Assembly: GCA_001657295.1 (NCBI GenBank)
Contig: LYSW01000012.1
Location: forward strand, 2,572-66,571
DNA: 64,000 nucleotides
Reading direction: 5' to 3'
Source of the DNA: Oceanicaulis sp. BBD 1991-10
GTDB taxonomy: Bacteria > Pseudomonadota > Alphaproteobacteria > Caulobacterales > Maricaulaceae
Shown piece after piece: positions 33,489-41,819 of this stretch. The translations under genes and the position numbers were made by a program. Position 1 is the first letter of the stretch, and every line of letters starts with the position of its first letter. The notes beneath the pieces were generated by a model that ran no database searches, was not told the DNA's origin, and saw nothing but the letters and a program-made list of their open reading frames with translations.

Positions 33489-34595
33489 TCACGCCGGGCG
33501 CCGGCGATTGGCGGCGAAGGCGCGCCGCAGGACCGGCAGCAGGCGGGCGTCCTCGCTGGCCGTCATCGCGCCCTCGCGGGCTTCATAGACCGACCAGCCG
33601 CTGGTCCAGCGAAAGGCCGCCCAATTCGCCCCCGCCGCCTCCCAGCGCGCAATCCGGCGGGCCAGATAGGCGTCCGGCCCGGGCGCATGGCGCACGGCGC
33701 CGAATTCCAGCACCGCCCAGTCCCCGGTCAACGCATCATAGGCGTCCAGGCCGGCATCGCGATCCGCCAGAGCGACGCCCTGCCCCGGCGCCTGATGGGT
33801 ATAGGCCCAAGGCTCATAGGAATGCAGCACCAAGACCGCGTCTTCGCCGACCGCGGCGCGCAGGTCCGCCGCCGCTTCCCGACGGGCCCATCGATCGGGG
33901 CTCAACAGGAGCGGCGTGTCCGCATCCAGCGCGTCACCGCGCACCCGGTCGAGGATTTGGCGCGCTAGAGACAGGCTGGCTTGGGGCCGCCCCAGATCGG
34001 CGGCGTTGGGCTCTTCAACCGCGACGATCCCCGCCAGCGCCGGATGGCCGCCGAAATGAGCGAAGGTCTCGGCCACCATGTCCGCCCAGGCGGCCTGTTT
34101 CTCCCGATCCGACCATAGGCTGGAATCATAGAGCTCAGCCGGATACCAGTCCTCGCCCGGATGAAAGGCGAAGGCGCTGCGCCCTGGTCCGGACCGGCAG
34201 CATAACGTGGTGAACAACCCGCGCGCGCGGCATCGGTCGAGCCAGTCGCCGATATGATCCCGCACCTGTCCATCCAGCGCAAAGCCGCCGCGCTCCGCAT
34301 ATAATCCGGGGCCCGACCAGCTGGCGAGATTGCCGCCGGCCTCCGCCAGCCGGTCAAGCGCCTGGTCCGTGATCGGAGGTCCGATCAAGTCGGAGCCGAG
34401 AAACTGCGGACCGTCCAAGGCCGGATAGACCCGGCGCACCGCGAACACCGCGCCGCGAAGATGCGGTCCCGTCGACCGGTCCCACAAGGCGCGCTTTCCC
34501 GAACTCAGGCGAAGACCTGCGGGGGCGAATGCGCTTGCGGCGGCGCTCGCGCCCAGGGCGAGCGCCGCGCGCCGGCTGAGCCCGGACCGGCTCAC
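33489..34595 (-). CDS. Tat-exported GH5-like (cellulase family) glycoside hydrolase
   Basis: 368 residues if started at GTG 34595, which overlaps the stop of the upstream gene (GTGA); the ORF track start lies deep in that gene. N-terminus SRSGLSRRAALALGASAAAS is a Tat signal (SRRAAL). The body fits a TIM-barrel of the GH5 type: VAVEEPNAADLG would carry the acid/base Glu, LHSYEPWAYTHQAPG is a typical GH5 segment, and VLEFGAVRH the nucleophile Glu. The first motif reads EEPN and not NEPN, so activity should be tested. It sits within a glycan locus and is probably a periplasmic trimming enzyme. Confidence 0.75.
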   Translation of the reverse strand: MSRSGLSRRAALALGASAAASAFAPAGLRLSSGKRALWDRSTGPHLRGAVFAVRRVYPALDGPQFLGSDLIGPPITDQALDRLAEAGGNLASWSGPGLYAERGGFALDGQVRDHIGDWLDRCRARGLFTTLCCRSGPGRSAFAFHPGEDWYPAELYDSSLWSDREKQAAWADMVAETFAHFGGHPALAGIVAVEEPNAADLGRPQASLSLARQILDRVRGDALDADTPLLLSPDRWARREAAADLRAAVGEDAVLVLHSYEPWAYTHQAPGQGVALADRDAGLDAYDALTGDWAVLEFGAVRHAPGPDAYLARRIARWEAAGANWAAFRWTSGWSVYEAREGAMTASEDARLLPVLRRAFAANRRRPA

Positions 34596-35680
34596 GCGGC
34601 GCGAAAACCGGCGATCAGATCGATGCGCCGGAACGCCTTGCCGGGCAGGCGCGAAACCGGCCCCAGCGGAAGCCCGGCCGCCCGCGTCTCCAAAGCGCTC
34701 GCGGCGCGGCGCAAGATCGCGGCGGGTCCGCCCAGGGCGACATAGCCGCGCGTCAGCGGAATCTGCCAGGAACCCAGCGCGGATTTGTAGCGGTATTCGC
34801 CGGGGCCCAGATGCACTTCGCCGACCCCGAGCTCGCACAACGCCTCGAGCAAATGATCCAGCAGCGCATTGCCCGGCGCCAGCCTGGCCAGGCCCGCGTC
34901 ATAGGCCGGGAACCAGTAATGCAGCGCCCGATCACCCAAAATGCCGAAATGAATGGCGGCGAGCCGGCCGTCCACCTCCAGGCTGGACACAAGGCCGCGC
35001 ACGCCGGCGGCGCCGTCAAGGGCGCATAATTCCTCGACCAGGTCTTTCGTCCAACCTTTTGAAAAGACGTCGAAATGTCCGGTCGCCTGATATTGCGCCG
35101 ACTTCCAGGCGAACATCTGTTCGAGCGTTTCAGGCCTCTGGTCATCAGGGGTGAAACGCACATGGTGGCCGGCTTCGGTGAGCTTGCGCCGGGCGGCGAA
35201 TATCGTGCGGAAGGTGTTTCCGCCGATCTTCTTCTGCCGCGCCTTGAAGGCGTCGAGCCCGTCGGTGAGATCGACGACCCAGGAACCGTCGCGATAATCC
35301 CCGTGGCGGCCGATATCGCCGCGATCTCCCGTCCAGCCGAAAAAGTCGAACACCTGCAGACCGGCGGCGCGCAGCACGGCCTCCAGATCAACCGGCGCGG
35401 CCGGATCAGCGATCACGCCATGATGATCGCCCAGCGGCCCGGCCAGCGGGCGGGCATGCCCGATGCTGTCGAGCTGTAGCGGCAGGAAGAGGTCCGGCGC
35501 GCCGTCCCGGGAGCGCACGACGACCCGCACATCCCGGCGCACAGAAGCGACGGCGTCGAAAAATCCCAGCGCGAAATACGGACTCGCCAGGTTGGCGTCA
35601 GCCGCCTGGAACGCCATCCAGGCCTCCCGTTCGGCGCGGGACAACGCCTCAGGGCGTTTCAGTTCGACATGGACCGTCAT
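34592..35680 (-). CDS. FemAB/GNAT-type acyltransferase of a polysaccharide locus (HfsK/CelD-like)
   Basis: 362 residues from ATG 35680 (MTVHVELKRPE), with AGGAG about ten bases upstream; the ORF track starts earlier at 35824. FemAB-like double-GNAT fold: KIGGNTFRTIFAARRKLTEAGHHV and, in the second half, LEVDGRLAAIHFGILGDRALHYWFPAYD, LGPGEYRYKSALGSWQIPLTRG, the usual core of CelD/BcsL proteins. Related HfsK modifies holdfast polysaccharide in Caulobacter. Divergent from the flippase gene (142-base gap), translationally coupled to the GH5-like gene. Likely N-acylates a glycan precursor in the cytoplasm. Confidence 0.8.
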   Translation of the reverse strand: MTVHVELKRPEALSRAEREAWMAFQAADANLASPYFALGFFDAVASVRRDVRVVVRSRDGAPDLFLPLQLDSIGHARPLAGPLGDHHGVIADPAAPVDLEAVLRAAGLQVFDFFGWTGDRGDIGRHGDYRDGSWVVDLTDGLDAFKARQKKIGGNTFRTIFAARRKLTEAGHHVRFTPDDQRPETLEQMFAWKSAQYQATGHFDVFSKGWTKDLVEELCALDGAAGVRGLVSSLEVDGRLAAIHFGILGDRALHYWFPAYDAGLARLAPGNALLDHLLEALCELGVGEVHLGPGEYRYKSALGSWQIPLTRGYVALGGPAAILRRAASALETRAAGLPLGPVSRLPGKAFRRIDLIAGFRAA

Positions 35681-35822
35681 CTGATCCTGTCTCCTTCTGG
35701 GTCGAAACACTGATAAATCAAAGGCGTTAAAGCGGTCTTCAGGGCTTTTCTGCATGATCCGTTCCGCCTGCGCGCCCGGCCCGAGCCTTGCACGCGGCTT
35801 ACGAGTTGAGTCCGGACGCCCC

Positions 35823-37274
35823 ATGCTGAACCGCCATCTGATCGCCTATTTGCCGGTCTATCTCGCCCAGGCCCTTGTCGGCTTCGGGTCGGTGGCGGTG
35901 TTCACGCGCATCCTCTCGCCGGACGAATATGGCCGCTATGTTCTGATCCTGGCGGGCGCGTCGCTGGCGGCCACGCTGGTCTTCACCTGGCTGGACGCGG
36001 CGGTGGCGCGCCACCATGCGCGCTCGGACGCGCGCGGCTGGCTGCCCGGGCATTTGTGGACCGCCTGGCGTCTCTTCGGCGGTCTCGCGCTGTGCGCCGG
36101 TCTGGCCGCGAGCCTGGCGATCTGGCTGGTCCCGATGACCGGCGAATTGAAGCTGGCGATCAGCTTCGCCATCGCATCGACCATCATCCGATCCGGGTTG
36201 TCCGTCGCGCTGGAGACCCGCCGTGCGGCCGGGCAATCCTGGCGCTACAGCCTTATTGAGACCTTCACGCTGTCCGGAGGCTTCGCCCTGGGCATCGTAT
36301 TCATTCTCGCCGGCGGCCTGGGCGCGGCCGGGCCGTTCGCCGGCCTGGCGCTGGCGTCGGTGATCGCGCTGGCGATTGATGCGCCGATTTTATTGAGCAA
36401 GGCGAAACGCGACCGCGCCGACGCCACGCGCGCCATGGCCTTCTTCGCCTATGGCGCGCCGGTCGCCGTCTCATTGATCTTCGAACACTTGCTTTCGGTC
36501 GGCGATCGCTTCGTGATCGCGGCCTTTCTGGGCGAAGCCGCCACCGGCGCCTACGCCGCCGGCTACGGCGTCGCGGACCGCTCCCTTTCGATCATCTTTT
36601 TATGGCTCGGCGCCGCCACCGGCCCGCTGATGATCAAAGCGCTGGAACATCATGGTCGCGCCGCGGCTCAAGACGTCGGGCGCAAGACCGCAGGATTGAT
36701 GGCGCTGATCGGTTTTCCGGCGGCGGCGGGCCTCGCCCTGGTGGCGGAACCGGCGGCCCGGGTATTGATCGGGCCTGAAATCGCGCTCGCCGCAGCCAGC
36801 GTCATGCCTTTCATCGCCGTCTCCGGGCTGATGAACGGGATCATGACCCATTATTTCCATGAAGCCTTCGTGCTGGGCCGCCGCCCCAAGGTCATGGCCG
36901 GGGTGATGCTCGTCGCGGCTGCGGCCAATCTGGCCTTGAACCTGATCCTGATCCCGCGCCTGGGCATCACCGGGGCGGCGCTGTCGACCATGCTCGCCTA
37001 TGGCGCGGCGCTGGTCGCCTGCGTCCTGATCGGACGGCGCATCTTCGTCCTGCCGGTGCCCCTCGGGGACTGGGCGCGCGCAGCGATCGCGACCGCCGCC
37101 ATGGCCCTCGCCATCCTGGCGCTGCCGCAATTGGATCTCGCGCTCGCCGAACTGGCCTTGACCGTGACCACCGGCGCTTTGGTCTACGGCGCCCTCGCAC
37201 TGGCGTTGAATATTGCAGGCTGCCGCGCCTTCATCGGCCAGCTGCGCCTCAGCTTGATGGAGGCGCGCGCATGA
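35823..37274 (+). CDS. Polysaccharide flippase (Wzx/MATE-like oligosaccharide transporter)
   Basis: 483 residues from ATG 35823 (MLNRHLIAYLPVYLAQ) with about 12-14 transmembrane helices. LAYLPVYLAQALVGFGSVAVF-like start and TRILSPDEYGRYVLILAG are typical of Wzx-type flippases, which move lipid-linked repeat units across the inner membrane. Starts a plus-strand operon: flippase, GT2, deacetylase, GT2, each overlapping the next. Corresponds in position to hfsF in holdfast loci; a general EPS flippase is the alternative. Confidence 0.88.
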   Translation: MLNRHLIAYLPVYLAQALVGFGSVAVFTRILSPDEYGRYVLILAGASLAATLVFTWLDAAVARHHARSDARGWLPGHLWTAWRLFGGLALCAGLAASLAIWLVPMTGELKLAISFAIASTIIRSGLSVALETRRAAGQSWRYSLIETFTLSGGFALGIVFILAGGLGAAGPFAGLALASVIALAIDAPILLSKAKRDRADATRAMAFFAYGAPVAVSLIFEHLLSVGDRFVIAAFLGEAATGAYAAGYGVADRSLSIIFLWLGAATGPLMIKALEHHGRAAAQDVGRKTAGLMALIGFPAAAGLALVAEPAARVLIGPEIALAAASVMPFIAVSGLMNGIMTHYFHEAFVLGRRPKVMAGVMLVAAAANLALNLILIPRLGITGAALSTMLAYGAALVACVLIGRRIFVLPVPLGDWARAAIATAAMALAILALPQLDLALAELALTVTTGALVYGALALALNIAGCRAFIGQLRLSLMEARA

Positions 37275-38198
37275 CCCAGTCAGCGACCCGGCGCCTGGAC
37301 AATGCGGCCGCCAAATCGAGCGCGGCGCCGCGCATGTCCGTCCTGATCCCGTTTCATCGCGACGACCCGTGCGCCTTGATTCAGGCCTTGAGCGAAACCG
37401 GGCTGGGTCAGGTTGAGGTCATCGCCTTTGATGACGGCGCGCCGGACACGGCGCTGAACGCGGCGGTCGCGGCGGCTGTCGAGCGCGCGGCGATCCCCGT
37501 CAGCCTGGTCACATCCAGGATCAATCGTGGCCGTTCGGGCGCTCGAAACCGCCTCGCCCAGGCCGCGCGCGGCGGCTGGCTGCTCTTCCTGGATGCGGAT
37601 ATGGAGATCGATCCTGATTTCCTGACCACATGGATCACCCATGTGGAAACCAGCGCGGCGGACGCCCTGTTCGGCGGCTTCACGCCGGGGGCGCCGACGC
37701 GGAAAACTGCGGTCCACGCCGCTCTGGCCGGCCGACGCTTCCGATGTGCGGCCGGCCGGCGAGCGTGAAAGAGTCGGGCCGACCGCATTTTGCTCGTCCA
37801 ATCTGGCCGTGCGCGCGGACTGCTTCGCGGCGGCGCCCTTCGATGAAGCCTATTGCGGCTGGGGATGGGAGGATGTGGATTGGGCGCTGACCGCCGCTCA
37901 GCGCTTCACCCTCGCCCATGTCGATAATCCAGTCCGCCATGGCGGACTGGAGACCGTCGACCGCCTGCTGGCGAAATTCGCGCAGTCCGGCCCCAATTTC
38001 GCGCGCCTGCTCGCCCGGCATCCCAGCTATGAGGACCGCCCCGGCGCGCGCCTGGCGCGGACCGTGAAAAGACACCACGCGGGATGGCTGGCGAAGCTCG
38101 CCGGCGGTCTGGCTGCACGCATCCGCTATTTGCCGATCCGGTGGCGCGTATTGGGCCTGAAGCTGTTTCGGGCCGGCGTCGCGGCGAAGGCTCTGTGA
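37271..38198 (+). CDS. GT2 family glycosyltransferase with frame break
   Basis: Start overlaps the flippase stop (ATGA). The first half (MSVLIPFHRDDPCALIQAL, IAFDDGAPD, NRGRSGARNRLAQAARGGWLLFLDADME) is a GT2 N-terminal domain but stops early at 37768. The second half continues in another frame: ADASDVRPAGERERVGPTAF, CSSNLAVRADCFAAAPFDE, YCGWGWEDVDWALTAAQR, with the ED metal/base motif of GT2. Deleting one C in ggccggccgac near 37732 joins both to a 309-residue protein of normal length. The end overlaps the deacetylase start as TGATG. Possible HfsG counterpart. Confidence 0.82.
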
Positions 38199-38962
38199 TG
38201 GGCGTTGAGGCTTACATCCCGTCCGGCGGCCTGATCGGCAAGCTGAAGCGTCAGGCGGTGCGCCGGCTGGCGAAGTCGCCTCTGGCGATCTCGCTGGAAC
38301 GCACCCTGGTGAGCTTCAGCTTTGATGATTTTCCAAGGTCCGCCGCCATGGCGGGCGCGGACATTCTGGAACGCCATGGCTGGCGCGGCACGTTTTTCGC
38401 GGGCGGCGGTTTCGCCGGCGGCGAAAACCATCTCGGCAAGATGTTCGATATCGCGGACCTTAAGCGTCTTCATGGCGACGGCCACGAGATCGCCTGTCAC
38501 ACCTATTCCCATATCGACATCGCCAAGACGCCGATCACCGATGTCGAGGCCGAGATCGACCGCAATCGCGCCTTTCTGGACGCCTGCGGCTTTGATGCGC
38601 CATTCCAGACCTTCGCCTATCCTTATGGCGAGGCGAGCCTCGCGGCCAAGCGCGCGCTGACCCGCCGCTTCAACGTGCTGCGCGGGGTCAGGCCCGGCAT
38701 CAATCGCGGGATCGCAGACCGCGCCCTCCTGTTCGCCGTGCCCCTCGATGGCGGCGAGCGCGGCCTCCGGCGCGCCTTGCAATGGATCGAAAACGCCAGG
38801 CGCAATCCGGGCTGGCTGATCTTTTATGGCCATGACGTCCGCGAACAGCCGGGGCCGTGGGGCTGCACTCCGCAATTCCTCGAAACAGTATGCCTGGCGG
38901 TCGCGGACGCCGGTTTCGATGTGGACACGATCGCCGGCGCCTATGAAAGGCTGACCCGATGA
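38198..38962 (+). CDS. Polysaccharide deacetylase (NodB/CE4 family)
   Basis: 254 residues from ATG 38198; the ORF track version starts inside the preceding gene. NodB motifs: SFSFDDFPRS (motif 1 Asp pair), HTYSHIDIAKT (metal His pair), FAYPYGEAS (motif 3) and IFYGHDVRE (motif 5 His). Removes N-acetyl groups from a GlcNAc-type glycan. No signal peptide is evident, like cytosolic HfsH of Caulobacter, which deacetylates holdfast polysaccharide. Overlaps both neighbours, so it is in the flippase operon. Confidence 0.87.
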   Translation: MGVEAYIPSGGLIGKLKRQAVRRLAKSPLAISLERTLVSFSFDDFPRSAAMAGADILERHGWRGTFFAGGGFAGGENHLGKMFDIADLKRLHGDGHEIACHTYSHIDIAKTPITDVEAEIDRNRAFLDACGFDAPFQTFAYPYGEASLAAKRALTRRFNVLRGVRPGINRGIADRALLFAVPLDGGERGLRRALQWIENARRNPGWLIFYGHDVREQPGPWGCTPQFLETVCLAVADAGFDVDTIAGAYERLTR

Positions 38963-39894
38963 ACCTCGCGGTCCTGATCCCGACATTTCGCCGCAATGCC
39001 GGGCTGGAGAGGGCGCTCAACAGCGTGTTCGCTCAAGAGCTTCATCCCGATGAGATCATCATCTCGGACAATTCACCCGAAGCCGGCGCGCGTGATCTCG
39101 TTGATGCAATGCGCCTCGGCGCGCCCTGCCCGCTGGTCTATGTCCATGCGTCCGTGCCTGGCGTCGCCAATGCCCGCAACGCCGGCTTCGCGGCCACCAA
39201 AGCGCAGCGCATCGCGCAGCTTGATGATGATGAGAGCGCGGCGCCGGATTGGCTGGCCTCGCTGGTCGCCATGTCGGACCAAACCGGCGCGGCCGTGGTA
39301 TTCGGCCCGGTGCGGGCGGCGCGCGGCGAAAGCACGGCCGATGCCGTCGCGATGGCCTGGGCCGATCGGCTATACGCCCGCACGCCGGTCCTGGACGATG
39401 GATTGATCGACGCGCCCTGGGGCTGCGGCAATTCGCTGATCGACCGGAGCGCATGCGCTCTGCCCGACCCGGTGTTCGACCTTCAGACCAATGATATCGG
39501 CGGCGAGGATGATCTCTTATTCGCCGACATCGCCCGACGCGGCGGCCGCCTCGCCTGGGCGGGCGATGCGCTGGTCTACGAACATGTCGACCCGGCGCGG
39601 CTGACCCGCGCCGCCCTGTTCCGGCGCAGCTTCGCTTTCGGCCAGGGCCCCAGCCAGACCGCCGCCGATCAGAAACGCTGGCATGGCGTCGCGATGTGGA
39701 TGGCCGTCGGCGCTCTGCAAGCCGCCGCTTTCGGACCTGCGGCCTGTTTGATGGACGCGGCCGGTCTGGGGCCGTCGCGCTTGCGCGCCCAGCTGCTTGA
39801 TCGCGCCAGCCAGGGCGTCGGCAAGCTGGCCTGGCTGAACCGGTTTGCGCCGCGCCTTTACGGCGCCGCGCTCGCCAAGGCCGATCAGCCCTGA
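38959..39894 (+). CDS. GT2 family glycosyltransferase
   Basis: 311 residues; start overlaps the deacetylase stop (ATGA). LAVLIPTFRRNAGLERALNSVFAQ opens the GT-A fold; IISDNSPEAGAR, GVANARNAGFAA and IAQLDDDESAAPDWL hold the nucleotide and DxD-like metal sites; GGEDDLLFADIARRGGRLAW is the catalytic ED region. A hydrophobic C-terminal part suggests membrane contact. Last gene of the operon; its end overlaps the convergent rhodanese gene by ten bases. Possible HfsL/HfsG-type enzyme. Confidence 0.87.
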   Translation: MNLAVLIPTFRRNAGLERALNSVFAQELHPDEIIISDNSPEAGARDLVDAMRLGAPCPLVYVHASVPGVANARNAGFAATKAQRIAQLDDDESAAPDWLASLVAMSDQTGAAVVFGPVRAARGESTADAVAMAWADRLYARTPVLDDGLIDAPWGCGNSLIDRSACALPDPVFDLQTNDIGGEDDLLFADIARRGGRLAWAGDALVYEHVDPARLTRAALFRRSFAFGQGPSQTAADQKRWHGVAMWMAVGALQAAAFGPAACLMDAAGLGPSRLRAQLLDRASQGVGKLAWLNRFAPRLYGAALAKADQP

Positions 39895-40229
39895 AGATGC
39901 ATTTGGCCGGTCGCCGGGTCGATGCGCCAATGGGGCAGGCCCGCCTCGATCCATTCGGTGATGCCGCCGGCCAGATGGGCGTCGACGTCCACGCCATCGG
40001 CCTGGCACGCCTCGATCGCGCGCGCGGACCGTCCGCCGGCTTTACAATGCAGAACAACCTTGCGCCCATGCCCGGTCGGCATGGCGGCAGGATCGAACGT
40101 GGACAACGGCATCAGCAAGGCTCCGGGAATGCGCGCTTCGTGATATTCGCCCGCTTCGCGCACGTCCACGAGGATGATTTCGCCTTTTTCCAGCGCCTCG
40201 GCGGTTTGTTGCACCGTCCAGTTTTCCAT
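39885..40229 (-). CDS. Rhodanese-like domain protein
   Basis: 114-residue single-domain rhodanese. ILVDVREAGEYHEARIPGALLMPL is the family core and the persulfide-forming Cys lies in VLHCKAGGRSARA. Cytosolic, no signal. Divergent from a persulfide-dioxygenase-like MBL hydrolase, with which rhodaneses often work to handle sulfane sulfur or sulfide. The 76-base gap between them could carry shared control. Confidence 0.9.
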   Translation of the reverse strand: MENWTVQQTAEALEKGEIILVDVREAGEYHEARIPGALLMPLSTFDPAAMPTGHGRKVVLHCKAGGRSARAIEACQADGVDVDAHLAGGITEWIEAGLPHWRIDPATGQMHLQG

Positions 40230-40305
40230 TTATATGCTCCCGCGTTCGGTCTGCGCCGCGTTTGGCGCGCTGACCGTCATGTAAGGGCTCAATGAGACGA
40301 ACACC

Positions 40306-41172
40306 ATGCTGCGTCCAGATGTTCACGCCGTTTTTGACCCGCAGAGCAACACCATCAGCTATGTGGTGGCCTGTCCGGACACTAAAGCCTGCGCCATCAT
40401 CGATCCGGTGCTCGATTTCGATCTTGCGAGCGGGCGGACCGGCCAGGACAGCGCGAAAAAGCTGATCGGCCTGATCGAGGATCACGGTCTGAAGCCGGAG
40501 ATGATCCTGGAGACGCATGTCCATGCCGACCACATTTCGGCCGCGCCCTGGCTGAAGCAGCGCTTCGGCTGTCCCATCGTGATCGGCGACGCGATCAGCG
40601 AGACCCAGAAGGCCTTCGCCCCCGTCTATGCGCTGGAATCGGAAATCTCCGGCTCCGGTGCGGAATTTGACCGGCTGCTGGCGGACGAAGAAGGCTTCAC
40701 GATCGGCGCGCTGGACTGCCGGGCGCTTCATACGCCCGGCCACACGCCGGCCTGCATGACCTATATCATCGGCGACGCCGGCTTTGTCGGCGACACGCTG
40801 TTCATGCCCGACTTCGGCACCGCGCGCTGCGATTTTCCCGGCGGTTGCGCGCGCGAGCTTTACCGCTCGATCCAGAAAATCTTCGCCCTGCCCGATGAGA
40901 CGCGCTTGTTCATGTGCCATGACTACAAAGCGCCCGGCCGGGCCGATTTCGCCTGGGAGACCACGGTGGGCGAGCAGCGCGCGCGCAATGTCCATGTCGG
41001 CGGATCTGTAAGCGAAGACGCGTTCGTCGCCATGCGCACGAGCCGCGACGCCAAGCTGGGCACGCCCAAGCTGATGCTGCCCTCGGTCCAGACCAATATC
41101 CGCGCCGGCCAGCTGCCGGGCGCCGATGACCAGGGCCGCGTCTTCCTCAAGCTTCCCATCGACGCGCTTTAG
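40306..41172 (+). CDS. MBL-fold hydrolase, persulfide dioxygenase (ETHE1/Blh)-like
   Basis: 288 residues. Metal motif THVHADHISAAPWLKQ, then HTPGHTPACM and FVGDTLFMPDFGTARCDFPGG, with a final metal His in MCHDYKAPGR. This set is typical of the ETHE1/Blh branch of MBL proteins, non-heme iron enzymes that oxidise persulfides such as glutathione persulfide. Longer than human ETHE1 through a C-terminal QTNIRAGQLPGADDQGRVFLKLP tail, common in bacterial Blh. Context with rhodanese supports sulfur detoxification. Confidence 0.88.
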   Translation: MLRPDVHAVFDPQSNTISYVVACPDTKACAIIDPVLDFDLASGRTGQDSAKKLIGLIEDHGLKPEMILETHVHADHISAAPWLKQRFGCPIVIGDAISETQKAFAPVYALESEISGSGAEFDRLLADEEGFTIGALDCRALHTPGHTPACMTYIIGDAGFVGDTLFMPDFGTARCDFPGGCARELYRSIQKIFALPDETRLFMCHDYKAPGRADFAWETTVGEQRARNVHVGGSVSEDAFVAMRTSRDAKLGTPKLMLPSVQTNIRAGQLPGADDQGRVFLKLPIDAL

Positions 41173-41233
41173 CCCGAACCCCATTTCGGTTCCGTGTTAA
41201 GCTCCCGCGGGCGCATGCAGGGAGACATGAGTG

Positions 41234-41587
41234 ATGAGCTATGTGGAAGGCTTCGTCCTGCCGATCTCAAAGGACAACAAGCAGGCCTATATCGATCATG
41301 CGCTGTATTGCGCGGATGTGTTCAAGGAATACGGCATGACCGCCATGGTCGAGTGCTGGGGCGATGACGTGCCGGACGGCAAGATCAACTCCATGCGCAC
41401 CGCGGTGCTGCTGGAAGAGGGTGAGACCGTCGTGTTTTCCTGGATGACCTGGCCGGACAAGGCGACGCGGGATGCCGGCTGGGAGAAGATCATGGCCGAT
41501 CCGCGCATGGCGCCCGGCGCCGTCGAGATTCCATTTGACGGCAAGCGCATGATTTTCGGGGGATTTGTGCCAATCGTCGAGATCTAG
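41234..41587 (+). CDS. DUF1428 family protein
   Basis: 117 residues from ATG 41234 (MSYVEGFVLPISKDNKQAY), the usual start of DUF1428; the ORF track uses the GTG one codon earlier. MVECWGDDVPDGKINSMRTAV and VVFSWMTWPDKATRD are family blocks. Predicted dimeric alpha/beta-barrel (ferredoxin-like) fold. Function unknown; it may be an NTF2- or ABM-like oxidoreductase. Confidence 0.9.
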   Translation: MSYVEGFVLPISKDNKQAYIDHALYCADVFKEYGMTAMVECWGDDVPDGKINSMRTAVLLEEGETVVFSWMTWPDKATRDAGWEKIMADPRMAPGAVEIPFDGKRMIFGGFVPIVEI

Positions 41588-41819
41588 GCCCGCCGCCTTG
41601 GCGATCGGCGATGTTTGCCTGGACGCCTTTGATCCGGTCCCGGCCGATCTGAGAGACGTCGGGACCGGCCGTCTTCGTTTCGATGATCAGGACAAGATGC
41701 GTCCGGCGGTCCGGCCTTGCGGCCGAGCCTTGGCCGGGACCGGACGCTGGGCGGCTTTTTGATGACGCGCTGACCGCCAGCCATTAGCGTCTTCGCGTCT
41801 TGAACGAAGGAGCGCCGCC

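Noticed and set aside
32337-33968. 543-residue plus-strand ORF
   Set aside because: Antisense of the GT39, GT2 and GH5-like genes, which have clear motifs.
41634-41668. 9-bp GC hairpin as a terminator of the DUF1428 gene
   Set aside because: Seventeen-base loop and no T-run; too weak to call.
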